From: Thoreauomyces humboldtii
Taxonomy: Eukaryota > Chytridiomycota > Chytridiomycetes > Spizellomycetales > Powellomycetaceae
NCBI GenBank assembly: GCA_027596035.1
Contig: JADGJA010000007.1
Span: forward strand, 1 to 64,000
Direction of reading: 5' to 3'
Length of the DNA stretch: 64,000 nt
Of this stretch, positions 1-12,569 are shown one piece after another. A program made the translations under genes and the position numbers. Under the pieces are notes generated by a model. It made no database searches. It had not been told where the DNA came from and saw only the letters and a list, made by a program, of their open reading frames with translations. Numbering within the stretch: position 1 is the stretch's first letter; every line of letters starts with the position of its first letter.

Positions 1-452
1 GGGGAGGAGCGTGGGCGGGAGGATGCGAGGTGGTTGATGCCGGCCTTGTCTGAGTGCGGTGGGATGGAGCGGAGCGACCTCCGGAACGTCCTGATCGAGC
101 CATTGTGATTTGCGTGAGAGATATAAGTTGGAAAGGTGTTACTACGCCGTGGGAATTCTGGTGTGATGCCAGCGGATTTTATAGGTTTTGGGCTTCGGCT
201 TCCCCACTTTCGGAGGAACAGCTGTACGTCACAAACAAAGGGCAACCCTCCGAGTCTCTCCGAGCCCTTCCTATTCGATAAATCAAAGGGTGCCACGTTT
301 GTTTGAACAAGTTGGAATTGGGCTGCACAGCCTCTTTCCGACACGCGACGGCGCGTGCTTTCTCTGTCGATCTTTTATCTTCTTCGCGGTCTTCGCTCCT
401 TGAACGCTGCCCAAACTGACCCCCCCGTCTCCTTCCAGCACACTCTGAACTC
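1..452. other. Upstream flank of the meckelin gene, no gene recognised
   Basis: Short open frames exist on both strands, but none shows a known motif, a credible start or a consistent splice pattern. The 3' part just before position 453 is pyrimidine-rich, as expected of a leader or promoter of the following plus-strand gene. Confidence 0.4.
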
Positions 453-3400
453 ATGAGGGTTCCAGGCTTCGAGGCTCTGCCGATACTGGCACTGTTATGT
501 ATCATCTTCTCGACTCCAGATCCTGGGGCCCGCGCTCAATCCCTTTCCTCCCTCTTCGGTCCCGCGCTGACAACTCCCGCCTGCACGTCCGGCTATCATT
601 GGGATCCCGAGGCTCTGTCCTGCGCTTCGTGTCCGAGTAACCAGATATTGGGACCACAAGGTTCTTACATGTCACCGTCTTTTTATTTTACCGGAGGATG
701 TCTCTCCTGATCTTCTCTGCATGTCAGGAACATGTATCTGCTCCTCCGGATACTATCACGCTCAAACGAACGGGACCATCGTGCTGCCGGACAATGCCTG
801 CGTGCAATGTCCGACCGGAAAAGTGATATGCCTTGCAGGAGGTCGATATACTGTCGTTCACGTGACTGACTCTCTTGCCATCAGTAGTACGCCACGATAG
901 ATCAACGATCATGTCAGACTTGCTCTGCTCCCGGGACCTTGGGCGAAACGGGTTCGCAATGTTCGTGCGGCGTCCAGGAGTACCTTGGTAGGAGGACCAT
1001 CGTTACCTCGTCAAGCAATGCTCGGAACGTCTCGACGCTCATCTTTTGACAGTCGAACGGAGCAGCTCTGGAACGTTTACCGGGACCGGCATATGTACAG
1101 CTTGTGCCGCGAACGCCTACCCGAGCCTCGACCTTTCTACTTGCATTTCATGTCCGGATCCAGTGATGACTCCCGTGTATGCAGCTGCCACCAACACGTA
1201 CACGTGTCAGTGTCGAACGGATCTGGGCTACTATCAAACTCCGGTACGTGCGGCATCTCATATGGAGCTTTCGTATCGGTGGTGCTCACGTCATCGTTTC
1301 AGCAAAACGATGAGTGCATTGGAGCAACATCAGCGACGGTCGTGCAGTCACGTCTCATAAACGGGTTCACGGTGACCTACAAAGATATTGTCGGGTCTGG
1401 TGGAAGCACTGTTTCGACAACTGTCCAATCGGATACTTTCCAGGATTTGCTCATAGGGGCTGCTAGTGACTGCGAGGTGGGCCTCAGATTCGACGCGGGT
1501 ACCAACTTCAAGTGACTGAAGTATATCTCTCCCAGTTCGGATGGGACTCGCAAGCTTGTGAAGCCTTGAGTAACCTATGTACGCTGCAGCTGTACGATAC
1601 GACTGCTTCCGCCTGTTTATACTACACCCGCATCATGACGGAGAGAGCACAGCTGGCATCAGATGGAACAACCACGTGAGGCTTTCTCTGCACGGATAAC
1701 TTGTTGCTTAAAAGCTGATCCACAACAATTCTCAGTCTGCCGGCGGTTCCAGCGTTGTATTACTCTGCCGAAAATATTGATCCCCTCACAGCTACAAGCC
1801 AGATCATTGATGTCAAATTCGCAGTGTCGACCAGTCAGGTGAGCTTGCTGTGCCTTCTTCCACTCTGCAAAGGGTTGTGTCTCACAGGTTCCATCCCGTG
1901 TTAGGGAGCCACCACTCTTCCGCTTGTGCTGGCGGCATTTTCGTTGAACGGCACGTTTCTCGGATTACAAGACGTCGCAGCTCAGTTCCAGGTCCGTGTG
2001 AACGAGGTTTTGCCGTATTAATATTTTGTACCTAACCCATGCCAACAGAATTGTGCGACGGATCCACTGGATGGAATGAGTAGCTGGCTGTCCATCGGTC
2101 ATGACTACCAAAGCGCCTGTTCGGAGAATCTCGCAATGACTCTAGACACTAACCCTGAAACCGTGTTTTATGATATGTGTAAGTGGCGCAATGTTACTAC
2201 ACCGTGCAACATACTCTTACACGGCTATTGCTCGCAGACATCCGAGACGCCACTTCCACGCTCGTTCCAATCCCAATTCGCGTCGAGAACTATCGCACGG
2301 GATCCCGACAGCCGAACCTTCATGCGAGCCCTCTCGATTACAGCTCCAGCGTTCTCTTCCGTCGGTTCTTTCTGATCGATGTTGTCAGCGGAATACAGGA
2401 TGGGAGCTTGCAGATCATTCGGGTACCGTCAGAAATCCGGATATGGTATGAGCTTCGCCTCGCGTTCGCAAAACAGGAAGCAGGACCTTGACCGGAGAGC
2501 ATTCTCAATAGGATCCAGCAGGCGGCATCTGGACAGATATACGTCCCTGTGATGGACATCTTGTATACAGAACGCCAAGTGTCAGACCTGTCGCTCACGG
2601 ATGCATCCCAGATATCTTCACCCACGGTATCACAGCTCTCGCACCCGTCGAAGCTAGATTGTAGCAAGACTAACGACGTCTACCAGGTCACCTTCAGTGC
2701 CGTATATTTTGGGAGCCTTGTTGGCTTCTGGAAAGCCGTCACCGTTCTTTTTGCTCTGGTCTGCGTATTAGGCGGACTTTTCGCGCTCTACCGAGCTCGG
2801 GCGTGGAGCACTCGAAACCTTGGGCCAGCCGACGGATGGGATTTGGAAGTGAGCGACCCGTCTCTCATCTGATCGCATCCCGTTCCTGATGGCTTACCGT
2901 TTTGTCAACTAGTATCTCGGGAGATGCGCGTTGATCCTCGCGGAGACACTGGCGCCAATACTGTTTTTGTTGCTGGTGGCTCTCGCTGCGTACTGGTTCT
3001 TCGCTTTCAAAAGACAAACTCAACTAAAGGTCCTATTACCATGGTTCGACGCGGACCTCAAAAAGTTTCTCGCGGCACACATCGTCATCCTGGTTTGCTG
3101 TGTATGTATTTCTCCCAATCATAGGGTGCCTCATGGCTTCGTATCGCACTTCATCTTCAACTCTATTTTTGTAGGCCGTTCACGTTCTTACGAAACTGCA
3201 TCAGCAGTGCACGGCCGACATCTTTTTGATCGACTGGGAGCAAAGCAAAGGTCGTCTGACCTACAGCGGGGGAGATATGAAGCCCAGGCTCGCACCCGTC
3301 AGCGTCTGGCGGAGCATCTTTCTGGCCAACGAGTGGGATGAGTTGCAGGTTCGTGAAGTCTCAATCATGGACAGACCACTTTCATGAGGTCACTTAGCTT

Positions 3401-4817
3401 TTCAGCGATCGTCTTTCGACATGTTTTCTAGACATATCGACAGGTCAACATCGAGTTCTCGCTCCTCGCAATGTACTTCATCTTCGAGGCACTCAAGGTT
3501 CGGTGGGCGGCCACCCCGCAGCCTGACATGCATGACCTCACAAGAGGACCCGTGCACCCGGTGCTGCTACTGGGTTTGGAATGCATGGTCTGGATATGTC
3601 TGGCCGCCGTACAGGTACGGAGTTTCCGAAGCTCCAAGGCTCCACCCATCTCCATCATGGTTGGGATCTCACCGTTGATGATTCCTTGTCAGTTACTGTT
3701 TCGCATCGTCTTTTACGATCGATACTACAAGAACAAGCTTCTCAACTTCGTTGACGTGCTCTCGATGGCAAATCTCAGCATCCTGGCATTCGACGAGCTT
3801 TGTCACGGATACTACATCCACGGACAGTCCATCCATCCTTGTGCCGACACGAACATCGGCGAACTCAACGCCTATCTTCGACGGGAAAAGGTAAAGGTTA
3901 CGGCACTGCATCGCGTGTGCAGATAAGAGCGAACGGACTGACGTCGTCTGGTCGCAACCAGGCGGACTTGGTTCCACGACGAGGACTCCACAACACTGAC
4001 GAACAGTGCTTCGAAGTATACGCCCAACGAGAAATGCGATCCGCATTCAATACAGTCTACGGAGTGGTCATTGCCGAAGTGGTATATCTAAACACCAAAT
4101 ATATTTGTAAACCCGATGAGCTCACCGGGCTCTAACGCTTGTCATAGGAGGATCAAATGGCAGGGAGCGTTGCTGCGCGGTTACGTACGTGCTTCTCCGG
4201 CCTTCAAGTAGCCGGGCAATTCGACTGACCGTCTAGACTTCTCTCCTCATAGAGAGATTGTCGCCGGAGAAGCAGCAGCGCCGGTTCGGTGGAGTAGACG
4301 AGGCCCGAGTCCACGCTTACGAGACCGTCAACCATTTCCTCAAATCCTTCTTTGATCAGGTACATCTTATACTATCATGCTTCTCTCGATTCCCGCTGTC
4401 ATCCAACATTTTTTTTTTTCCATCCAGAACTTAAAAGAGTTCCAATACCTGGTACGCGAGCGTCGACCCATCGAGCGGATGCTCGGGAAAACGCCGGACG
4501 CGTCTCACAACACCGTCCTCTTCCACGGTAAGCTATGCCCCACACCTGTCCTTTTGTCATATTTGGCTCCATCCCAACCTTCTTCGCTGCCTTCAGACGA
4601 GACTGGGTTCACCGCTCTCCTCTTGTATGGGATAGAGTATCATCTCCTCTTCTTCTACGTTCTGGTCTACTCGCTGGCGAGTCGAAGCCTGGACAGCACC
4701 GGGGGAGCGGCTCTCATCACATGGTTGCTGGACGTCGTGGTCCGATGTGGGAGGCGACATTTTGGTGGCAAGAATCTCGCAAGGAAGACCATGATGGATC
4801 AGAAGTTTCTGATCTAA
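453..4817 (+). CDS. TMEM67: Meckelin-like ciliary transition-zone membrane protein
   Basis: A multi-exon gene (about a dozen introns) for a meckelin homologue, estimated at about 1,100 residues. The ATG at 453 starts a hydrophobic signal peptide. A cysteine-rich ectodomain follows, with repeated C-x-x-C and C-x-C motifs (for example SCASCPSNQ and CICSSGYY). Meckelin landmarks then appear in order: FLIDVVSG near 2370, a first membrane segment near 2700-2790, FIDWEQSKG near 3225, SVWRSIFLANEWDELQ near 3300-3350, GYYIHGQSIHPCADTN near 3805-3860, and the C-terminal GGKNLARKTMMDQKFLI ending in TAA at 4815-4817. In animals meckelin is part of the MKS module at the ciliary transition zone. Its presence implies a flagellated life stage. 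The family call is firm; exon boundaries, especially the unusual first donor near 659, are approximate. Confidence 0.85.
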
Positions 4818-5078
4818 AGATATCCGTGATTTTTTGTTTTTGTTATGTTTGTTCTCAAGTATTCTTTCTTCTGACGCAACAGTGATAAAAGATGATTTCG
4901 TTTCGTCTATGAGCAAGAAAGGGTCTGGTAGCGTTGCGAAGCGGTCCTCGATGTGACTGCGCACGGTAAGCGTACTGCCTCCCGCGTTAACGTCCCTAGC
5001 ACAGTTTACGCCAATCTGCCTCCGGAATGCTAATTGCCCAACTAATTACACGCCCTCATCCCGAGGGCCCCCGATACT

Positions 5079-7274
5079 CTAAGCTTCGTTGTCAAGGAAG
5101 AAGTAGTTGCCAGCAAGCTAAACGAAAGAAAATAAGAAGCGTAAGAGAAACGAGATAAACCAAAAAGTGGACCGGACGATCTGCAATCGTTACCTTCTGC
5201 TCCTTATCCTTCACAGATTCGGCTTTGTTGATACGCGGCCGGAAGTTGCTGGGATCCCGTCGGAAAGTGATCTGCAGAGCTTCCAGGAATTTGTTCATTC
5301 CGGTAAGCAAGGACTCGGGTCTGATGGATGAGGAAACATTAGCGGAACTGTATACGTGACATAACTCAAAAGAGACAGTGCCTTACCGGTTGGCTTTAGC
5401 GTTGACGGAAGGCTGTCCCTCGTACACGATGACACGGTCAGCAAGGTAGGTAGCCATGATGAAATCGTGCTCGACAACGAACGCGGTTCGCTTGTTGTGC
5501 AAAATGTATCGCTTGATGACCTTTGCGGCGATGATACGCTGTTCGGAATCCAAGTACGCAGATGGCTCGTCGATCAGGTAAATGTCGGCTGGGATGCCGA
5601 GAGCGAGAACGATGGCCACACGCTGCAATTCTCCTCCGGAGAGTGTGCTGACGGCCTGGTCGATGATGTTGTCAATCTGCAAAGGCTTCATGACGTCGGT
5701 TTGGAACTGCGCGTGCATGAACGACCCCTTGATCTTGTCGATGAAGAGACCGCGGACGGTGCCCGGGTACTTGGGGCTGATCTTTTGGGGCTTGTACGAA
5801 ACCTTGAGTTCAGGAACTTGCTCTTCTCCGTCCGCGGGAAGCAGACCGGCGAGCATTCGGATGAACGTGGTCTTTCCTGTTCCGTTTTGTCCGAGCATGA
5901 CCAGAATCTCAGAGTCTGTGAACTGACCGCCCTCTACCTCCAGGGAGAAGTCACCCAGAACTTTCTTCATCGACGGGTAAGCGAATCGTCGCATCTTGTC
6001 GTTGCCCTCGCTGCTGTCTGCAGTCTCGGCGAGCTTGAAGATCAAGGACTCATCACGGAATCGCAAGTTTTCCGTGGGCACCTTTCCGTCCAAGAAAATG
6101 TTGATTCCTTCTCGAACGCTGAACGGCAAGGTTACAACACCGTATGCCGAAGGCATGCCGTAAAGCACGCAGATGAAGTCGGACAGATAGTCCAGAACCG
6201 ACAAATCGTGCTCGACAACGATAACATATGTTGTGGGATCAAGAAGGGAGCGGATCACGCGGGCAGCGTTCAGACGCTGCTTGACGTCCAGGTACGAGGA
6301 CGGTTCGTCGAACATGTAAATGTCCGCTTTCTGGACAGCTGCAACCGAGATTGCGAATCGCTGCAACTCTCCTCCCGACAGGTTCTCGATGTTACGGTCC
6401 AAGACATCCTCAAGATCAAGCTGGTCGATCAAGAAGGCTTTGTTGTCACGCTCGAGCTTCCTCTTCAGGATCTCATCCACCTTTCCCTTGATCGCCTTTG
6501 GGATGTTGTCCACGTACTGAGGCTTGATGATAGCCTTCAGGTTGTCCTCCAAAATCTTTGTGAAGTAGTTTTGCAACTCGGATCCGCGGAAATACTTCAG
6601 GATGTCCTCCCAGTCTGGCGGGTCGTCGAAGCGCCCCAAATTGGGCTTGAGGTGACCGGCTAGGATCTTCAACGCAGTAGATTTGCCGATACCGTTGGTG
6701 CCGACAAGACCGAGGACCTGGCCGGGACGGGGGGAAGGAAGCCTGTGCAGCTTGAAAGCGTTCGCAGAATATCGATGCGTGGTGTCCTTTTCCAGGTTGG
6801 TGGGTAAGTTGATGATGTGGATAGCGCCGAACGGACATTTTCTGAACCACCAAAAGGGAACGTTTAGAGGTCAACTCAAGAGGGGTTGGAAAAAGTAAGC
6901 CTGGAAAAGGTAGGTCCCTACTTCACACAGATACCGCAGCCAATGCAGAGTTCCTCCGAGATGAATGCGATCTTTGACGAAGGCGAGACTTCAATGCAGA
7001 GCTTGCCTAGAAACCAAAGCAAGGACGCATTAGCAAGATCTGCGAGCCGGAATTCGAAAACCGAGCTACTCACCCATGCGAACCACGGGACACGACTTTT
7101 TGCATTCCTGTCTGCACTTCTTTGGCTTGCACTTGTCATTGCTCAGAATGGCTGTTGGTGATCCAGCAAGTCAGTCACGAGCCACGCAGCAGAGTGGGCA
7201 AGCAGTAGCATGACTCCACGACGGGAACACGGTGGCAGTAGTCCCTTACCGATACGAGTGAGCTTGTCGGACAT
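5079..7274 (-). CDS. RLI1: ABC-type ribosome recycling factor Rli1/ABCE1
   Basis: Essential iron-sulfur ABC ATPase that splits ribosomes after termination and helps initiation; it acts in the cytosol on 40S/60S subunits. Six exons can be traced on the minus strand. Exon 1 encodes MSDKLTRI (start 7274). Exons 2-3 carry the cluster cysteines ([15 protein letters not shown] and [12 protein letters not shown]). A long exon from about 6853 to 5393 holds both ABC cassettes, with Walker A motifs GTNGIGKST and GQNGTGKTT and two LSGGELQR signatures. The two last exons encode [18 protein letters not shown] and NYFFLDNEA, ending in TAG at 5079-5081. Splice phases join exactly across all five introns, for example CGICV/KKCPFG. 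The order and ends match ABCE1 along its full length of about 600 residues. No anomaly was seen. Confidence 0.96.
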
Positions 7275-7679
7275 GGTGGCAATCGAATCCTTTGTCTTAT
7301 AAGGGCCCAACGAGATGCCGCTGAAGTGACGACGACGACGACGATTCTGCTGTAAATAAAAAAAAGAAGCGGTGCGCTGTGAGACAGAACGAGGAGGCCA
7401 GAATGACCAGCACTTTTCCTTCGGAGCCTCCTTCTCGGCGTTTCCTCCGACCGCCATGCTCCCCCCATTCCCATTCCCACGCTCTTTAGATCACCGACAC
7501 TTTCGTGACAACATAGCAAACAGTCGGTGGAAGGCTCATCATACCTTGCGCTTGGAATAAGGTTCCGTCAGCTATTTTGAAAGAGCTGGTATTCCATCCG
7601 GACTCTATTTTTTGCGCGGCTTCATCCGGGCCCTCCACGGTGCGCGGGGACTTCCGAAGCCAACCCATCCCCAAGGGGC
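7275..7679. promoter_or_regulatory. Divergent spacer between RLI1 and IMA1
   Basis: About 405 bases separate the two starts, which point away from each other, so the stretch must hold both promoters and leaders. A (GAC)n-like run near 7327-7342 and an A-rich tract near 7360 are visible. No TATA box or named operator could be identified. Confidence 0.4.
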
Positions 7680-10600
7680 ATGTCGGGCGAGGGTCTTGTA
7701 ACAACAGTGTACGCCATCTTCTTCTGCCTCGCTCTATTTGTCTTCGGCGGTCTCTTCAAGCTGTATGTGCATCTACCCGTCGCTATCACACGTCCCCCCG
7801 CGAGAAGCCTCAACCCTATGGTTCCCACAGCCTCTGTAGGCTGATACAGATCCTGCAAGACCGCAAGCAACGAGTCATCCATCTGAACTGTTTTTACTGT
7901 GGAGACTGGTCACATGTACCTGGTCCCAGGGCTCGTCTCAAGCCGATCGTGCCGCCCGGCTCTCCTGGGAGTACACGTCATGATATGTCCGCTCTCATTC
8001 CCCAGTTCGACTCGCTTGGCAAGGTGACAAAGTGGTTCTGCCGCAAGTGCGACTCTTGGAATGTCTATGACGAGGTGACTGAAGCCGTTCCTTGCTGTGT
8101 CCTTCAAGTCTGTGTACTGACCTTGTCCGCGGTGTTTGCTGGTCAGAACGGTAACATCGCTTCGTACCTCCCAGAGATGCGCGCACCGTCCACGTCGAAA
8201 GTTGTCCCCGCATCAGTCAAACGCCCCGAGTCACCGCATCGGCTCGATCCTGTTTTCTGTCACGAGTGTACAAGACGCCAGGCACTTGTCATCGATGCAT
8301 TGTCGCGGTATCTTCCTGATGACGACGACTCGGAAGATGTGGAACGAAAGACGGCCGAGTATCGTAGCTATAAGGCATATCTTGAGAAACGTTATCCCAT
8401 GGTCTGCAAACTTTGCACTGGGCGGGTACAGGCGGAGCTTCTCAAGCAGGAACAGAAGCTGCGATCTGGCCCTGCTTTCCTTCGCTCGCGGCCGCAAAAT
8501 AGCGCCGTGAAAGATCAACGCTCCACTGCGAGCGTCCCACATCCCGGATGGTCCCTTATCTCCGCAGTATGGGAGTTCATTAGAAGAGCTTTGGGGCTTT
8601 GGTGCTTGTGTTCTACAGCTGCTCTCGGAATTGCTGCTTTACTTGCTCAGATTTCCTTCATGTGGGCAGAACTTCGGCATGGTTGGTCGGAGCTCTCTGC
8701 GTCCATTCCCGCGACTTTGATGCTCACTAATACCCGGTTCAGCAGATAGCTCCGGATCCGACACAAAGTACCTCACGGCCGAACATCAACCCTCGATTTG
8801 GCCGAACCGGCTTCCAATAGCTGCTATCTACTCGTGCATGTTTTCGGAACGCAGCTCACTTCAGGATTGCATCAGACTGATTCTACGCACCCATCGGTTC
8901 GGCATATCCGTGCAAATCGCCATATTTGTACTGCTTTTCGTCGAGGCGGAAGTTCTTCTTCAACGAAGTCGTAAATCGGTCTTGAGACAAGCATCCAGCC
9001 TGATCAGCTGGAAAGGGATGGTAAGTAAGATCGCAGCCATTTACTTGGTAAGAGGTTTGTCTAAACCTCCATTCTCGCAGATTCGGGGAGCCCTTCTCAT
9101 TCTCGGAATCGAAGCGTGTTTTAAAGCCTTCATCGAATTCGATTCCTCCCATGTTGCCTTCCGGTTCGCACTCTTCGCCCTACAGCTCGGCTTCGCCCTA
9201 CTGGTATGCTGCGCAAAGGATTGGCGGCGAAAGAGCGCTTATGCTGACTCTAAGACTAGATAGTTCTGCGTTCGTTATCCGTTTTTGTTCTTTTCTTGAA
9301 CCCCGCGGAACAACGACAGCGGCGACAACTTGTCCCTGCTGGAATAGCTCTTGCCGCCGAACCTGTGTCTCCTGTACGCGCCCCCCTTATAGAGCAGTCG
9401 GTCTCCAGCAATCCACCAGCATTGAGCTTTCAGCTCGACCCTTCAGTTTCTGGCTCGTTTGCTCCCCGCGCGAACGCCAATCAGTCTCCTCCCGTGTCCA
9501 ACAAAAAGTCGTTCGCTTTCGGAAATGAGAGCAGCGCCGACATCGGTCTCCAGCAAGATACCGGCGTGCTCGATAAACTACTCGATCTTGATATTGGGAC
9601 AGCGCTCACTCCTCGGACCGCGCGGTCCCATGGTAGAAAGGAGATAGCAGCAGCTCCTAGGGCGGCACACTCGCCTGGTCTATGGACTAGCTATCGGAAC
9701 AGCCCTGTTGTGCCGTATGGTTACGCCCCAACCACAGGCAACGCGTTCCAGCAACATCAACACAACACATTCAACACTCCAGTTCCTTTTTTGAACAAAA
9801 CCTCTTGGCCTATCAAAACGGTCCCACTCCCTTACAAAACTTCACTTGGGGCGTGGTCATCTCCACAATCCCCTTCTCAACAGCAGCCCGTTGCACCTTT
9901 TTCGAACAGTGTAGCGACTCAAGAGCGGGGCGCAGCAACTTTCGGATCTTTTTTCGCCCCAAAACCACGACAAAGCCCGGAGACCTCTGGCAATGCGGGG
10001 CTACGCGATCGTCATCAAAGGCATACCTCGCTTGGGCTTAACCCGCAGACCTTTTTCCCGAATGAGCGCACGACAGGCTTGGAAGACCTTTTTTCTTCTA
10101 CAGTGCAACTTAAGGACGACAGCGGCCTCGTGTCCTTTTGGAAAACGTATCTAAGTTCAGAGCGAGTCGGGCACCAGCGTGTGGCTCAGCTTTACCTCCA
10201 GATAGCTGCCCCAGCAGGTCTCTTTGCTTCTTGGATGGTATGTGGCGGGCAACATTTCTGAGACTTTGCCTTGACTTACGTTATTTTTGCGGCAGCCATG
10301 GGCAAACTTAATCTACCTTCCACTTCTCGTGCTTGCTTTTTATCATCTGTGCCGCGCTCAAGTGCCGATTCGCGCATCAGAGCCGAAGATATCCGCGGCT
10401 TTCGGATTTGGAGGGTTGTCCCTTGGCGGAGAGACACAGCAGAAAAAGACAGAAGCGATGCAATCTCAATCCTCCCGCACGGTGCCGGTGAGCCTTGCTT
10501 ATGAAACTGATTCCCTGTTTTCTGGCTTCTCCCTAACGCATCATTTTCCAGCATGTGTCTTTGCAGCGGATCTTGGCCCTAGCGACGCTTGTGCGCCTGG

Positions 10601-10836
10601 CGCTGGCCATCTTTTGGTATGCCCGATCTCAACTCTCCCGTGCTCCACCAAGTGAAGGGAACCATGGTTTGGACAATATTGTATTTGATCCTAGACAGCG
10701 CTCGATCGAACCCACACCAACGTCCATTTCGACGACCTTGGGAGGATGGGTGCATCCGCCGAGTCCTGTACTCCTGGCTCTTGACGTTGCGCTGGGCGCT
10801 TCCGCTATGTTATGGCATACTGGAGGCGTTCCTTGA
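7680..10836 (+). CDS. IMA1: Ima1/TMEM201 (Samp1)-type inner nuclear membrane protein
   Basis: Integral inner nuclear membrane protein, in fission yeast and animals linked to heterochromatin and LINC complexes. The ATG at 7680 opens a short exon with a hydrophobic segment (TVYAIFFCLALFVFGGLF). The donor GTATGT at 7763 joins in phase to QDRKQRVIHLNCFYCG. The Ima1_N zinc region is complete, with four C-x-x-C pairs (CFYC, CRKC, CHEC, CKLC) and the conserved YLPDDDDSE and YKAYLEKRYPMVC stretches. Downstream come several membrane spans (around 8600-8670, 8880-8960, 9090-9220, 10310-10350, 10560-10620 and 10760-10820). A long low-complexity Ser/Pro/Gln-rich loop near 9300-10150 is interposed. The stop chosen is the TGA at 10834; a further terminal exon cannot be excluded. 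Internal exon limits are approximate. Confidence 0.75.
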
Positions 10837-11247
10837 GCGCTGCGTCATCGCCGGAGCATCTTTTGGTTTTTCCTTCATACCCAATTCAATCAGGGCTCAA
10901 CTTTGCTAGGATCGGAAGCACTTGGGACCTTTCGAACGCCTCTGGAAGAACTCGAGATGCCTCTTTATTTTAGGACTTGCTCGCTTACGTGTACTCAAAA
11001 GTCGACCGGGACAGCCCAATCCCAACCCGGACCGTACCGGACGAGCCTAGCGACGAGAAAAAGGAGCTTTCGAGAGCGAAAAGCCTGAAGCGGAGTTTTT
11101 TGGCAGAGTAGAGACAAAACAAGGGGCGGGTGGCTTGGATCTCGGCAAGTTTTTTTACAGCGGTTTGATCCAGCAGAGGAAAGGTGGTCGGTCTGGGGGT
11201 CAACTCGTTCGGTCGCAAAAGGCAAGCAACAACACTCTGCATCTGCA
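10837..11247. other. Spacer between IMA1 and the PhyH-like gene
   Basis: No supported gene. Short open frames here lack motifs. It should contain the 3' end of the IMA1 transcript and the promoter of the gene starting at 11248; no clear TATA box was seen. Confidence 0.35.
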
Positions 11248-12261
11248 ATGTACTTCGTTGTCGGGCTCACCATCCCATCATCGTCGACTTCCGAAGGCTC
11301 GGGAGAGCTTTCCAAGGCGCCGGCACCGATACGGACCGACTCCCTTCCAGCCACGATCCAACCGCTCGTCCAACGAGTGCAAGACGACGTACTTCTCGTA
11401 GAATGCTTCTCAGAATATCCGGAGCAAGATGTTCTGGCCGCTTTCGTTTCGGCGTCTGGCGAGCAAAATTGCGAAGCCGAGACGTATGTCTCTGGGCCCT
11501 GCCGAATCCCTATTCGGCGATGGACGATCGACGACCTTACGGACCGAACGGGCCTCGCGGAGCGGTTTCAGGAATCCGGTCTCGCGAGCTACAGACGGGC
11601 AGTGTCCGAAGATGACATTGACATGCTGTACACCACCACGATGGAACGAATTGCTGAAGCGCATCGATTATTGGAGCTCGGGAAACCCGAGATCAACGTC
11701 GGCAAAGAACCGTTTGCATTCGCCGAACTCGGGAGCAGAGGCAACAACCGATTCGATCTCATCCTTCCTTCCACCACCACACTGGACCGGGTCATACAGA
11801 CCGCACCATGGACGGACCTGGTGCGATCGCATCTCAGGATACCGACAGACACTCGACCAAAGTGTCTACCTTCCGTGGTCTACTCCCTCCCCGGAGCGCC
11901 TGACCAATCCTGGCACGCGGACGGTCCTCCAGCGAGGGATGCTGCCAGTCCGTACGCCATTTGCGTCTTTGTGCCTCTCATTCCGCTCACGCGAGAAACG
12001 GGATGCACGCAGTTTTGGCCAGGATCCCACACCTCACGAGCTCTGCTCGGGTTCGGTCCTGCCGCGGAAGTCTGCGGGGCCACGGTCGACGGCATGGTTG
12101 GAAGCGGCGACGCCGTGGTGTACGACTACGGCTTGATGCACAGGGGTCTGGAGAACGCGAGCACTCTCGTCAGGCCGGTTTTGCAGATGGTGTATCACGT
12201 AGATGGCTGGAAGGACACGACAAATTATGGGGAGGAGAGGCTTTTCCCTGAGGCAGCATAG
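11248..12261 (+). CDS. Phytanoyl-CoA dioxygenase-family (PhyH) oxygenase
   Basis: Single-exon gene for a 337-residue protein of the Fe(II)/2-oxoglutarate-dependent PhyH family. The iron facial triad is visible as H-A-D in SWHADGPP near residue 220 and the distal histidine in YGLMHRGLEN near residue 293. The 2-oxoglutarate-binding arginine is probably that of VRPVLQMVYHV about ten residues later. The SLPGAPDQSWHADG and TRETGCTQFWPGSHT context is typical of the family. No targeting signal is obvious. The substrate cannot be read from sequence: fungal members hydroxylate lipids or secondary metabolites, and no biosynthetic partners lie nearby. The ATG at 11248 is the first of the frame and the stop is TAG at 12259. 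Confidence 0.8.
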   Translation: MYFVVGLTIPSSSTSEGSGELSKAPAPIRTDSLPATIQPLVQRVQDDVLLVECFSEYPEQDVLAAFVSASGEQNCEAETYVSGPCRIPIRRWTIDDLTDRTGLAERFQESGLASYRRAVSEDDIDMLYTTTMERIAEAHRLLELGKPEINVGKEPFAFAELGSRGNNRFDLILPSTTTLDRVIQTAPWTDLVRSHLRIPTDTRPKCLPSVVYSLPGAPDQSWHADGPPARDAASPYAICVFVPLIPLTRETGCTQFWPGSHTSRALLGFGPAAEVCGATVDGMVGSGDAVVYDYGLMHRGLENASTLVRPVLQMVYHVDGWKDTTNYGEERLFPEAA

Positions 12262-12569
12262 ACTTTTGGCGTATAGGACCGATGTACAGTAGTAATGCTA
12301 GAGCGACGCATCATCGTCGTTCGGACAGCATTAAGCAATAGTCGATGGATCTGTAAGACCTTTCTCAGGGCTGCCTAATACACCACCGTTTGGCTTAAGA
12401 TGTCCGAGCGGCTTGTCGAACCAAACGGTCTTGACCGACAAGGGCATGGCCTCCTCTGAGGTTGACATTTAAGTGCCTTCATGAAGGCCCTTCGGGAATG
12501 GGAAGTGTCCAAAACATTTCGACCCAAGGCCATATTAACCGCAGTGGGCAAAAGGTGCGATGCACATGT
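12262..12569. other. Convergent 3' spacer between PhyH-like gene and PAF1
   Basis: About 308 bases between two converging stop codons. It should hold both polyadenylation regions. A weak tRNA-like stretch near 12399-12470 was examined and rejected. Confidence 0.4.

Noticed and set aside
5467..6663. 398-codon plus-strand open frame
   Set aside because: It lies exactly antisense to the long RLI1 exon, has no motif of its own and is explained by codon bias of RLI1.
12399..12470. tRNA-like stretch (AAGATGTCCGAGCGG) between the PhyH-like gene and PAF1
   Set aside because: The ends do not pair as an acceptor stem without a bulge, and no anticodon arm or GTTCGAATC-type T arm is present.
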